Source of the DNA: CAVQDV01 sp963711375
GTDB taxonomy: Bacteria > Pseudomonadota > Gammaproteobacteria > Coxiellales > Coxiellaceae
DNA: 64,000 nucleotides
Direction of reading: 5' to 3'
NCBI GenBank assembly: GCA_963711375.1
Contig: CAVQDV010000005.1
Span: forward strand, 1,798,001 to 1,862,000
Positions 10,101 to 17,910 of the stretch are shown in pieces; position 1 is the first letter of the stretch; each line of letters starts with the position of its first letter. The notes beneath the pieces are model-generated. The model did no database searches. It saw only the letters and a program-made list of their open reading frames with translations, and had not been told where the DNA came from. The translations under genes and the position numbers were made by a program.

Positions 10101-11189
10101 GCCAGAGAATATCAATTGTCCACTCTTTCTGAATTATTGGAAAAAGAAAAATTGAGCATATTAAACATATATAAGAAATTTTACGGCCTAAGCCTAGACC
10201 TCCAAATGAATGTTGATGGAAAGAAAAAAGAAGAACGCGACTTCGGAACAAAATTGAATATTGCCCAGGATAAAATTACGGAAGAATTAAAGCGCTGGAA
10301 TAATCTTAAAAAGGATAATTTTGTTATCGTGGGACCTTTAGAATCTGCTGAGGATGTTAAAGGGCTTAACCTTTTACACTACAAAGTAGAGTATGGTCTT
10401 CAAATACCTGCAACTGGGTATGAGAATCAAACATTCATGGCTTGTAGTTTTGTGATTCCGGAAAAGGCAAACCTTGCGGGAGCGAAATTTGATACTAATT
10501 GTGAAGTGAACGAGTGGAGCAATTTTGCAGATGTCATTATTGATCAACACACCCAAATGAATTTTAGTCGCCATGGGTTCAATATACTTTTTCACAATAT
10601 TCACCTACTCAAAAATGACCAAGAAAAGTTTAAAAATTTATTAAATCTGATAAGTGATGACACGCATCTAAATCAAAAATATAAGCCCAATGCATCTGAT
10701 GTTCTAGAAATTTTACGCGAAATTGGAATGCTCTCTATAAAATTAGAAGAGAAAAAAACCTGGGCTAAGACACTTATCGATATCATGCTTCCCAAGATTG
10801 TCGAAGTTTCAGACTTAGTGAAATTTCGAAAATTGGTGGATGAGAAGCACCAAGGAAATTTGAATCCCTATGCCTATATAAGAGAAGAAAGAGGAAGCTT
10901 AAGAGCAAAATATGGCAACACCAAGACCTGGGAATATATCGTGGGTAAAATTCAGCAACAATTCAAAGATAACATGAATGATAACATGCTGGTTACCCCT
11001 GAACAATATAATGCTTTTTATGATATTATGAAAACTCGCCGTACTCACACGTTTGGTTTCGGAAGCTTATTTCCTACCGTGGGTGGCGGAGCGGCTAAGT
11101 GGAAGAATCCTAAGGGAGATCTTCAAACGGCGTTTAACCTGGCGGCTAGTGAGCAAAATAATTCCTATCTTAGTCAGTACAAAAAATAA
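7179..11189 (+). CDS. Giant coiled-coil protein, candidate Dot/Icm effector
   Basis: I do not recognise this 1336-residue protein. It is rich in Lys, Glu, Leu and Asn, with long heptad-like coiled coil, clearest at about residues 620-800 of the reading frame (for example EELNSLKEEKEDLLEQKTKL). There is no signal peptide and no obvious membrane segment. The last 100 residues are less charged and end in a Ser/Gln/Lys tail. The start is uncertain: a GTG at 7161 is in frame, but the ATG at 7179 is preferred because the GTG would overlap the putative promoter. A PmrA-like box precedes it and a 122-residue orphan follows 22 bp later. Large coiled-coil proteins of this type are common Dot/Icm substrates in Legionellales; the assignment is inference. 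Confidence 0.75.
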   Translation: MTRVTITNKNKYLKTEDELLDELEAKAEEVKKNIDRIITIANKRGLSKDSEEYMQLLALQSLFDSILPLFSKKDPGVDGLMEIKKAHDRLSTGTEWWPLLKGDYAVAVSYEFLYLLITIKSLLTLIKNSSSEATTYFGKVLRRQIGGPLSFLVRGIDLSAKINGIENNIIKKCQSALLRNNSNADEQTENAIPEVSPLLKFAEEEINKLIYDKINLKEFEARFSSIVGLISALDKNKFDEFQSLLENKGQSPFLLFKQLGSLNTKLEKLLKEPNSLDILSKSEYREIPMAYFLGDVIIFCLREFDLIHVTTIEKMQKIWISDSMRILQIAIAFTYTAFFENHSDYLKTGTLKEKLEALKALEENLRANDNKDNKDTELTQETQKAKALLERNLKVAGYENKEIESYAPLAETYYYKAATQAQVLLNNQVNELIKNAQSKLSIFLKNEINLMEKFNATHKEIKDKIGNLLEPDSNHDDLFIQNMRLKSKIIVLEKERNAITTNLKKYQSENNLSLDELGLLKNDKQVAELHEKYDCLLKAIPAIEDLNKGVESLDKLLLKNLGVSIRQNQEALSKIRQPIADVSDLYLGLQKENESIFKPKIIGNIKAPHLFRNRLADNHSLLKTHLEEYYLLNNTVLPSIQDNLASRKLELSEELNSLKEEKEDLLEQKTKLESVINSNTDIIEKNLKELSSIKAWNPLQWTYYSNLQIQQNEKVESLKESTFQLQKVEGTLTNLNQSIVDKEQYLYEFNKDSKELIKFDMEIIETANYLIERRKIDIKETKKNFLKSCQGVLEKLGVPLEDGITPDNAYSQIKELQSKLEFDGAYLSFMKQLNDISSSLDFHRLDGFATNIDDLENDIKDIEQNKELLNDVVQKIQALSALVRSTPEGLTSRINGLIDELDKKSSTILCAIGKLELAKQSFQTATDIKNNKREIDNYLKLEFSNALNAYPETSREEILDRSKRDASNLKEYADAREYQLSTLSELLEKEKLSILNIYKKFYGLSLDLQMNVDGKKKEERDFGTKLNIAQDKITEELKRWNNLKKDNFVIVGPLESAEDVKGLNLLHYKVEYGLQIPATGYENQTFMACSFVIPEKANLAGAKFDTNCEVNEWSNFADVIIDQHTQMNFSRHGFNILFHNIHLLKNDQEKFKNLLNLISDDTHLNQKYKPNASDVLEILREIGMLSIKLEEKKTWAKTLIDIMLPKIVEVSDLVKFRKLVDEKHQGNLNPYAYIREERGSLRAKYGNTKTWEYIVGKIQQQFKDNMNDNMLVTPEQYNAFYDIMKTRRTHTFGFGSLFPTVGGGAAKWKNPKGDLQTAFNLAASEQNNSYLSQYKK

Positions 11190-11211
11190 ATTTTTTCAGG
11201 GAGAGATCACG

Positions 11212-11580
11212 ATGAGACCAACATTATTTCAGGATAACATAGGTCCTGCTTTGGACAAGGCGCTTAATAATGATGATTATTCCCCAGGGACCTGCCATAG
11301 GATTTGCAAGGAATTTCTGGTTTATCTTCAGAGCTTAAAAAGCCCTGGTTCAATTCAGGGTCGGATATATGAAGCTTTAGACCGGTTTGTTTCTACAAAA
11401 GATCAAAACTCGTTTATCGAATTGGCCGTTTACTTGGCTGGAGATCCAGTTAATTTGTCTCAACAATTTGTTAACTTACCTTCGAAAAAAAGAGATCAGG
11501 CCGGGATCTACTTGTCTACATTAACTGATTATTTCGTGAGTGTACGTACTCACCCCGTTCCTTGCAAAATAAAGGCTTAA
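11212..11580 (+). CDS. Hypothetical protein, 122 residues, downstream of the coiled-coil gene
   Basis: The ATG at 11212 is chosen because GGGAGA lies 8-9 bp before it; the open frame reaches further upstream but only over the previous gene. The protein is soluble, with predicted helices and no signal peptide; a middle segment reads LAVYLAGDPVNLSQQFVNLP. It is not recognised. It lies 22 bp after the giant coiled-coil gene and is probably co-transcribed, so it might be a chaperone, partner or second effector; nothing in the sequence decides this. Its stop overlaps that of the convergent purK by 4 bp. Confidence 0.7.
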   Translation: MRPTLFQDNIGPALDKALNNDDYSPGTCHRICKEFLVYLQSLKSPGSIQGRIYEALDRFVSTKDQNSFIELAVYLAGDPVNLSQQFVNLPSKKRDQAGIYLSTLTDYFVSVRTHPVPCKIKA

Positions 11581-12668
11581 TGTGCAAAATTAAATAATTC
11601 TTTTAATTTTTGAAGCAATTGGGCGTAATTATTTTCCGAATTTTCGACGAGCGTTACGTGGCCCAATTTTCGTTGAGGCCTTGGAGATTTTCCGTAGGAA
11701 TGAAAATGCACGCTTGGGAGCTCGAGAATTTTTTCAATCGGGGGTTCTGTGCTGATGGAATTAAACATGGCGCTAAGGCCTCGCATTTCCGTTCTACCGA
11801 GGGGTAAATTACAAATAGCGCGTAAATGATTTTCAAATTGGCTGGTTTGTGAGCCTTCAATCGTCCAATGGCCCGAATTATGAACACGCGGAGCCATTTC
11901 ATTCGCTAATAATTGATTGTTTGCATCGAAAAATTCGATGGTTAATACCCCAACATAATTAAAATGTTCCAGTAGGGCGCGGGCATAGGTTTGAGCTTTT
12001 TTTTCAAGTTCTACATGATGGTAAGGTGCCTCAGAAATTCTCAAGATACCTTCTCGATGTTCGTTGCGCACCAGAGGATAAAAACAAATTTCTCCGGTGG
12101 CATTTCGTACAGAGATAATCGAAACTTCTTGTTGAAAAGGAATCCATTTTTCCAAAATTAAGGTTTGGCCAGAAAATAGTTCCCATGCTTTTTCAAGATC
12201 CTCAGGCGCTTTTAAAACATATTGACCTTTACCGTCATAGCCAAATCGACGCGTCTTTAAAACCGCAGGGAATCCTATATTTATTACCGCATTCTGTAAA
12301 TCTTGAAGCGCACCAATTTTAAAAAAATCAGCGGTAGGGATACCCAATTGTTGAAAGCAGGTTTTTTCGTAAAAGCGATCTTGTGCCGTCTTTAATATAT
12401 CCGCATTGGGAAAAAGCGGCCGATATTTTGAAATAAATTCTGCGCAAGCCAGGGGAATATTTTCTGTTTCATAAGTCACTATGTCAACTTGATCAAGGAA
12501 GCGTTTTAAAGCCGTTTCATCTGTGTAATCTGCACTGATGACATCGGTAATTTGGGAGGCGCAGGCCTCTAAACTGGGATCGAAACACAAGGTGCTAAAG
12601 CCCAGAGGATAAGCGGCAAGAGTGAGCATGCGCGCCAACTGACCGGCGCCCAGGATCCCTATTTTCAT
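11577..12668 (-). CDS. purK: 5-(carboxyamino)imidazole ribonucleotide synthase
   Basis: PurK uses ATP and bicarbonate to carboxylate aminoimidazole ribonucleotide in purine synthesis. The 363-residue protein begins with the family's KIGILGAGQLARML, has the ATP-grasp domain (RRFGYDGKGQYV around residues 140-152, LEKWIPFQQEVS) and the metal and substrate segment NEMAPRVHNSGHWTIEG. The length is normal. It overlaps the purE gene by 4 bp (ATGA), so translation is coupled and the two products act in sequence. It ends convergently on the coiled-coil partner gene. Confidence 0.96.
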   Translation of the reverse strand: MKIGILGAGQLARMLTLAAYPLGFSTLCFDPSLEACASQITDVISADYTDETALKRFLDQVDIVTYETENIPLACAEFISKYRPLFPNADILKTAQDRFYEKTCFQQLGIPTADFFKIGALQDLQNAVINIGFPAVLKTRRFGYDGKGQYVLKAPEDLEKAWELFSGQTLILEKWIPFQQEVSIISVRNATGEICFYPLVRNEHREGILRISEAPYHHVELEKKAQTYARALLEHFNYVGVLTIEFFDANNQLLANEMAPRVHNSGHWTIEGSQTSQFENHLRAICNLPLGRTEMRGLSAMFNSISTEPPIEKILELPSVHFHSYGKSPRPQRKLGHVTLVENSENNYAQLLQKLKELFNFAH

Positions 12669-13171
12669 TTTGCATTCTCACGAGGATTCGGATTATTGAG
12701 CACTTTTTCGGTTTGTCCTTCGCGGTATTTTGTAAAGTGTTCGCGAATATTGGGATGACGTGTACCTAAAATGGAAGCGGCAAAAAGTGCTGCATTGATT
12801 GCGCCGGCTTTTCCTATGGCAAGCGTGCCTACAGGGACGCCCGCTGGCATTTGCACTATCGACAGCAGGGAATCTAAACCATTTAATGTTGAAGACTGAA
12901 TAGGAACGCCAAGCACTGGTAAAAGGGTTTTTGCCGCAATCATCCCTGGTAAATGCGCGGCACCACCGGCACCCGCAATAATAATTTCGAGCCCACGTTT
13001 TTCGGCATTTTCGGCATAAGAAAATAATTTATCTGGCGTGCGATGCGCAGAGACAATTTCTGTTTCATAGGGAATTTCAAGCCTATCCAAGGTATCGGCG
13101 CAGTGCTTTAAGGTTTCCCAATCGCTGTGAGAACCCATCACTAAACCCAGCATAATTTTTTTATTTTCCAT
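12665..13171 (-). CDS. purE: N5-carboxyaminoimidazole ribonucleotide mutase
   Basis: PurE (168 residues from the ATG at 13171) moves the carboxylate made by PurK to give CAIR. The signature GLVMGSHSDWETLKHC, the SAHRTPD loop with the catalytic His, and GAGGAAHLPGM are all present. The ATG at 13171 is chosen over one at 13195 because GTGAG lies just upstream and this start falls 4 bp after the pfkA stop, giving the expected N-terminus. It overlaps purK by 4 bp. The order pfkA-purE-purK puts a glycolytic gene at the head of this purine pair. Confidence 0.96.
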   Translation of the reverse strand: MENKKIMLGLVMGSHSDWETLKHCADTLDRLEIPYETEIVSAHRTPDKLFSYAENAEKRGLEIIIAGAGGAAHLPGMIAAKTLLPVLGVPIQSSTLNGLDSLLSIVQMPAGVPVGTLAIGKAGAINAALFAASILGTRHPNIREHFTKYREGQTEKVLNNPNPRENAK

Positions 13172-13175
13172 TTTG

Positions 13176-14153
13176 TTACTCACAAATAATATCATTTAAT
13201 TCGAGGAGTTTTTTGTCTTTAAAGAATCGGGTGGCATTTTCGGGATCGGGGAAGGGCGCTAATACGAGTTCACCCGCTACCTCGGCCACCATCTTACAAG
13301 TTTCTCCATTGAGTAAACCTTCGATCGCTTTTGCGCCCATAATTGAGCCTACTTTTCGATCGAGTACGGTGGGTGCGCCGCCTCTTTGTGTGTGGCCTAA
13401 AATGCATACTTTATATTCGATGCCGCTTAATTGTTTAATTTCTTCGGCAAGCGCTACACTGCGCCCAGGATTATCGGCCTCGGCTACCACCATGATAGAA
13501 GTGCCTTTTTTTCGCCTTTTTTTCTGAAGTTTTTCGACGAGTGCTAGCGTCGTCATCGGAAATTCAGGAATTAATATCGCCTCGGCACCACCAGAAATCC
13601 CCACATCAACGGCAATAAATCCTGTGGCGCGACCCATCACTTCGATCATGAAATTTCGATCTAAACTGAAAGCGGTGTCGCGAATTTTATCGATGGCTTC
13701 TAAAGCCGTATTTCGTGCGGTATCAAAACCGATGCAATATTCGGTGCCCGTAATATCATTATCGATGGTGCAGGGAATTCCTAGGGTGGCTGGTCCGCCT
13801 TCTTCTGCTAATAAGCTTGCCGCTCGAAAACTACCGTCACCACCCAGCACAACCAGATAATCCATTTTCAAATGACGTAAATATTCCGCGCTTTTTGCTC
13901 GGACCTTTGGATCTTTAAATTCGGGGCAACGCGCGGTTTTTAAAATAGTTCCACCACGCTGAACAATATTGGCAACATAATTAGAATGGATGGGAATGAC
14001 TTTTTCGTTAATAAGACCACGATAGCCATTTTCTGAAATATACACTTCGAGACCATGATGAATGGCTGTTCGGACCGAGGCACGAATAGCCGCATTCATC
14101 CCTGGCGCATCACCGCCCGACGTTAATATTAATAATTTTTTATTTTTATGCAT
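13176..14153 (-). CDS. pfkA: ATP-dependent 6-phosphofructokinase
   Basis: This 325-residue cytosolic enzyme phosphorylates fructose-6-phosphate. It has TSGGDAPGMNAAIR at the ATP site (residues 11-24), GGDGSFRAA (a Gly where PPi-dependent enzymes usually carry Asp), the catalytic loop PCTIDNDI with its aspartates, and the sugar-site segment IEVMGRATGFIA. Length is that of bacterial PfkA. purE starts 4 bp after its stop. It would feed carbon down glycolysis, while the pentose-phosphate cluster at 46.7-54.2 kb provides the branch route. Confidence 0.95.
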   Translation of the reverse strand: MHKNKKLLILTSGGDAPGMNAAIRASVRTAIHHGLEVYISENGYRGLINEKVIPIHSNYVANIVQRGGTILKTARCPEFKDPKVRAKSAEYLRHLKMDYLVVLGGDGSFRAASLLAEEGGPATLGIPCTIDNDITGTEYCIGFDTARNTALEAIDKIRDTAFSLDRNFMIEVMGRATGFIAVDVGISGGAEAILIPEFPMTTLALVEKLQKKRRKKGTSIMVVAEADNPGRSVALAEEIKQLSGIEYKVCILGHTQRGGAPTVLDRKVGSIMGAKAIEGLLNGETCKMVAEVAGELVLAPFPDPENATRFFKDKKLLELNDIICE

Positions 14154-14182
14154 GGTATTTCTCAGCCATTGACCTTAGAAGC

Positions 14183-14842
14183 TTACATTAAATTCAGCCA
14201 ATCTTGCAAATCATTGGCATTATCCACAATATAATCCGCAGGCCATGATTTAGGTGAGGTTTTGTGAAGGTTATAACCAAAAGACACGGCAAGACCGATC
14301 ATATTAGCCGCTTTAGCGGCCACCATATCGCTTTGTGTGTCACCAATGTAAACAGAGCGTTCCGGATTAACTCCTGCTAGTTTACAAGCATGCCAGAGAG
14401 GTTCGGGACTTGGTTTGCGTGTTGGCAGGGTGTCTCCACAAACAATAGCACGACAACGATTTTCTAGACCAAAATGTTGGAGCAAGGGCATCGTTAAGAA
14501 TTCGGGTTTGTTCGTCACAACGCCCCACGAAATCTCGCGATTTTCCAAGGTATTTAAAAATTCCAACATCCCCTCGAAGAATACCGTTTTTTGGGCAATG
14601 TGATCACGGTAATATTCCAGAAAATCCTGGAGAATGGCGCGATAATCAGTGTGTTTGGGAGTAATATTGAATGAATGTTCAATCATGCCGCGGCTACCCA
14701 CTTCAACGGTGGGGCGGAAATATTCGTAAGTAATTGCTGGGAATTCATATTTAGTTAACACGTGAGAAATGGCAATAAATAAATCCGGTGCGGTATCCAG
14801 TAAGGTGCCATCTAAATCCAAAAATACCGCTTCAATTTTCAT
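14183..14842 (-). CDS. mupP: HAD-family sugar phosphatase (MupP or phosphoglycolate phosphatase)
   Basis: This 219-residue HAD phosphatase has motif I DLDGTLLDTAPDL (nucleophile Asp9), motif II VTNKP, a Lys in TRKPSPEP and motif IV GDTQSD. It overlaps ubiG by 4 bp. In Pseudomonas the phosphatase next to ubiG is MupP, which acts on N-acetylmuramic acid 6-phosphate in cell-wall recycling; older annotation calls such genes gph. The assignment between these two rests on gene order. The small cap insertion between motifs I and II is present. The family is certain, the substrate is not. Confidence 0.75.
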   Translation of the reverse strand: MKIEAVFLDLDGTLLDTAPDLFIAISHVLTKYEFPAITYEYFRPTVEVGSRGMIEHSFNITPKHTDYRAILQDFLEYYRDHIAQKTVFFEGMLEFLNTLENREISWGVVTNKPEFLTMPLLQHFGLENRCRAIVCGDTLPTRKPSPEPLWHACKLAGVNPERSVYIGDTQSDMVAAKAANMIGLAVSFGYNLHKTSPKSWPADYIVDNANDLQDWLNLM

Positions 14843-15549
14843 GATTTTTTGTAACAGGCTAAGTAGTTAACAGAAAGATTTTTGCTTAAAGTGAATTTTC
14901 CGCTGAGAGGATGATATTCCAAGCCTTGCAGATCGATAAGCGATAAACCTGCTGCACTCGCGCATTCTGTTAATTCAGAAGGGCGGATAAATTTTTCATA
15001 GTGGTGAGTTCCCTTGGGTAACATATTCATAACATATTCTGCACCCACTACGGCGAGCAAAAAAGCTTTAGCAGTGCGATTAATGGTGGAGAAAAAAATA
15101 AGACCATTCGATTTTACGAGATCGGCACAGGCCTTTACTATTTGCAACGGATCAGGAACATGCTCCAGCATTTCCATGCAGGAAACCGCATCAAATTCGC
15201 CGAAGTGGGATTTAGCATAGGCTTCAACGGGCTCCTCGACGTAATCAATTTCAAGATGTTGCCGTTTGGCATGTTCACGTGCAGCAATGAGCACCTGTGA
15301 ACTTAGATCGAGACCCACTGCCTTTGCGCCTTTTTTCGCGAGACTTTCAGTTAAAATCCCTGCGCCGCAGCCCACATCAATTACTTTTTTTCCCTCTAAG
15401 GACAGCTGGTCGGTAATAAATTGTAAACGAGTCGGATTCAACTGATGTAAGGGTTTCATGGGACCATGAGGATCCCACCACTCTTTTGCGATGCTATCGA
15501 ATTTGTTGATCTCGGCTTGATCTACATTTATTTTGTGCTGGTCATTCAT
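14839..15549 (-). CDS. ubiG: Ubiquinone biosynthesis O-methyltransferase
   Basis: UbiG performs the two O-methylations of ubiquinone synthesis with S-adenosylmethionine. The 236-residue protein opens with the family segment EINKFDSIAKEWWDPHGPMK, has the SAM loop VIDVGCGAGILTE around residues 56-68, GLDLS, and the UbiG-type stretch FFSTINRTAKAFLLAVVGAEY. Length and order are normal. It overlaps the downstream phosphatase by 4 bp, and an Hpt gene ends 1 bp before its start codon on the same strand. Confidence 0.95.
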   Translation of the reverse strand: MNDQHKINVDQAEINKFDSIAKEWWDPHGPMKPLHQLNPTRLQFITDQLSLEGKKVIDVGCGAGILTESLAKKGAKAVGLDLSSQVLIAAREHAKRQHLEIDYVEEPVEAYAKSHFGEFDAVSCMEMLEHVPDPLQIVKACADLVKSNGLIFFSTINRTAKAFLLAVVGAEYVMNMLPKGTHHYEKFIRPSELTECASAAGLSLIDLQGLEYHPLSGKFTLSKNLSVNYLACYKKS

Positions 15550-15550
15550 A

Positions 15551-15901
15551 TTAACAATGATACTTTTCGGGTTGAGAAATCTGTTCTATTTTTTGAATTT
15601 CTTGCAGAATCTCAGCCACCTCTTGCAAAAAGAAATCCGCATTTTTCTGCTTAAGCATAGCTTCCGCTTCAGCAACGAGTTCTTTGAGTCTTGGCACACC
15701 TATGTAACAACAGGCACCATGCAATTTATGGATAACATCAAGCAAGGCTTTTTTATTTTTCGTTTCTTTAGCATCCAATATTTTTTCGACAAACTCTGGT
15801 AATTCTGCCACAAATAAATCAAACAACTCTTTAGCGAGTGCGGCATTATTGTTGCATTTTTTTAAACACAGTTCCCAGTCAAATGTTCTTTTGTCTTCCA
15901 T
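15551..15901 (-). CDS. Histidine phosphotransfer (Hpt) domain protein
   Basis: This 116-residue all-helical protein is a single Hpt domain of the kind that relays phosphate between a hybrid sensor kinase and a response regulator. The phosphorylation motif IHKLHGACCYIG holds the likely acceptor His near residue 61. It has no kinase or receiver domain. No sensor or regulator gene is adjacent: it sits between the zinc-type exporter and ubiG, 1 bp before ubiG, so its partners must lie elsewhere. Confidence 0.85.
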   Translation of the reverse strand: MEDKRTFDWELCLKKCNNNAALAKELFDLFVAELPEFVEKILDAKETKNKKALLDVIHKLHGACCYIGVPRLKELVAEAEAMLKQKNADFFLQEVAEILQEIQKIEQISQPEKYHC

Positions 15902-15916
15902 GGCAATTCCTCTACA

Positions 15917-16897
15917 TCAGTTTTTAACGACTTCAACGCAGGGTTGGCAGTCAATTATTTCCGCCTCAGGTTGCAACGTGACGTGTTCAACGTCATATTC
16001 TTTTTTTAACACCTTTCTTAATTCCCTTAAAACGCTTTCCCAGCTGCTTAATTCCGTAATATCGATATGGGCTGATAAAGCAATATTTCCCGAGGAAAGT
16101 GTCCAAATATGCAAATCGTGAACATCATTAACTCCTTCGATTTCACGCAGGCTTTTGGCGACATCGTCTAATTCTAAATGCCCGGGTACGCCTTCCATCA
16201 AAATTAATAAGGATTCACGCAGGAGTCTTAGACTCGAGGCTAAAATCAAAATACCAATAAAAATAGATAAAATTGGGTCGATGGGGAACCAGCGTGTGTA
16301 ATAAATAATGGCACCGGAAATTAAAGCGGCAAGTGAACCGAGTACATCGCCCATCACATGAAGTAGTGCGGCACGAATATTGAGTGTGCGTTCACCGCGC
16401 GATAAGAGCCACGCAACGAACAAATTCACGACTAATCCGATGAAGGCAATGATGACGACCAAACCACCATGAACGGGTGAAGGATTACCAATGCGGTTGA
16501 TCGCCTCGATTATGACGGCAATGGAAATAATAATCATCAATAAACTGCTGATCCAGGCCGCCACAATTTCGGCTCTACCAAATCCATAGGAATGTTTTGC
16601 AGAAGGGGGGCGCAGCGAAATCCACGCTGCAAAAGCAGCAATAATGAGCGAAAGGGCATCTGATGCCATGTGGCCCGCATCTCCTAATAAGGCAAGCGAA
16701 TGCGCGAACCAACCGCCAAAAGCTTCGAAAACAGAGAATCCCAGAATTAAAACAATGGCCACAATTAAAACGTGGTGAGGCGCCGAAGCGCCATGAGAGT
16801 GGCCCAGAGCGCCGTGAGAATGATGGTCATGGTCATGGTCATGATCGTGGTCATGATTGTGATTATGGTCGTGATGATCGTGGTTATGCTTTGTCAT
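15917..16897 (-). CDS. Cation diffusion facilitator (zinc/cobalt exporter, CzcD/ZitB type)
   Basis: This 326-residue inner-membrane transporter exports divalent metals, probably zinc, by proton antiport. Residues 1-36 are a His/Asp-rich metal-binding tail, followed by six membrane helices; metal-site motifs are LLGDAGHMASDAL in helix 2 and LHVMGDVLGS in helix 5. The C-terminal cytoplasmic domain (from about residue 235) ends in CQPC. The His-rich tail is encoded by near-perfect hexamer repeats and could vary in length. The sohB gene ends inside its start (4-bp overlap). Confidence 0.93.
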   Translation of the reverse strand: MTKHNHDHHDHNHNHDHDHDHDHDHHSHGALGHSHGASAPHHVLIVAIVLILGFSVFEAFGGWFAHSLALLGDAGHMASDALSLIIAAFAAWISLRPPSAKHSYGFGRAEIVAAWISSLLMIIISIAVIIEAINRIGNPSPVHGGLVVIIAFIGLVVNLFVAWLLSRGERTLNIRAALLHVMGDVLGSLAALISGAIIYYTRWFPIDPILSIFIGILILASSLRLLRESLLILMEGVPGHLELDDVAKSLREIEGVNDVHDLHIWTLSSGNIALSAHIDITELSSWESVLRELRKVLKKEYDVEHVTLQPEAEIIDCQPCVEVVKN

Positions 16898-17895
16898 AAG
16901 TAATCGCGTCCCCCCGAAGTGGGTTGTATGAGTTTATTAAGCATATTATTAAACCCCACTGAAATGCGTTTGGCTAGCGGTTTTTTGACTTTATAGTGCA
17001 ATAAATAGAGGTCAAAATCTTCTTTGGCTTGTAGTAAGTAATCATCACTCGTGATCAGCCGATCCACTAAGCGCCGCTCAAAGGCTTGCAAAGCAAACCA
17101 ATGTTCCCCAGTGGCCACTTTATCAATGTTGACCTGGGGCCTGTGTTCGCAGATAAAATTTTTGAAAAGGGTATGAATTTCGTTCACTTCCATCTGCATT
17201 TTGGCTCTGCCTTCGGGGGTATTTTTGCCTAGCATAGTGAGAGTGCGCTTAAATTCGCCTGCAGTGATTTGTTCATAATCGATCGATTTTTGCTGTAAAA
17301 ATCGATGAAAGTTGGGGAGCTGGGCAATGACGCCAATTGAACCGATAATCGCAAAAGGAGCGGCGATGATATTGTTGGCAATGCAGGCCATCATGTAGCC
17401 ACCACTGGCCGCCATTTTATCGACCGAAATCGTAAGCCTAATTTTGGCTTCTTTTAAGCGTTCTAATTGCGATGCCGCTAGTCCATAGGCATTCACTATC
17501 CCACCAGGACTGTCGAGTCTAAGCAGAACTTCGTCTTCAGGTGTGCAGATAAGCAATATCGCCGTAATTTCTTCGCGTAGGTTGTTAACGGCCGAGGCGC
17601 GAAGGTCTCCAACAAAATCAATAATAAATAGGCGTTTTTTATCTTTTTTGGCTTTAGGTTTTTCTTTTTTAGCTTTTTTTAAGGCCTTTTTGCTAAGCAC
17701 TACTTCTAGAAGCGATTCCTGCGTTTCGTCGAACTTATCATTGAGCTTTTTTATGCTAAGCACACCGCCTTCCTCTTTTTCTTTCTGCTTAGACTTAGAA
17801 ACGGCGGCTAAAATACCAATGACAGCGAGAAGAACCGCGACAAGCATGGTCAAGGTTTTAAGAAGAAACAAGCCATAATCTGCTAAAAAGTGCAT
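16894..17895 (-). CDS. sohB: S49-family inner-membrane peptidase SohB
   Basis: SohB is a signal-peptide-peptidase-like serine protease of the inner membrane. The 333-residue protein has a membrane anchor at residues 8-32, a charged Lys-rich linker (residues 66-88), then the S49 domain. Ser164 in MAASGGYMMA is the predicted nucleophile and Lys216 in GEFKRTLTM the general base. Length is as in E. coli SohB. It is followed by the CDF exporter with a 4-bp overlap and preceded by icmF 15 bp away, so it may share the icmF transcript. Confidence 0.93.
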   Translation of the reverse strand: MHFLADYGLFLLKTLTMLVAVLLAVIGILAAVSKSKQKEKEEGGVLSIKKLNDKFDETQESLLEVVLSKKALKKAKKEKPKAKKDKKRLFIIDFVGDLRASAVNNLREEITAILLICTPEDEVLLRLDSPGGIVNAYGLAASQLERLKEAKIRLTISVDKMAASGGYMMACIANNIIAAPFAIIGSIGVIAQLPNFHRFLQQKSIDYEQITAGEFKRTLTMLGKNTPEGRAKMQMEVNEIHTLFKNFICEHRPQVNIDKVATGEHWFALQAFERRLVDRLITSDDYLLQAKEDFDLYLLHYKVKKPLAKRISVGFNNMLNKLIQPTSGGRDYL

Positions 17896-17910
17896 GTGAA
17901 ACTCCTAAAG

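Noticed and set aside
16663..16899. Plus-strand frame with HGHDRGHD repeats
   Set aside because: It is the antisense of the His-rich tail of the metal exporter.
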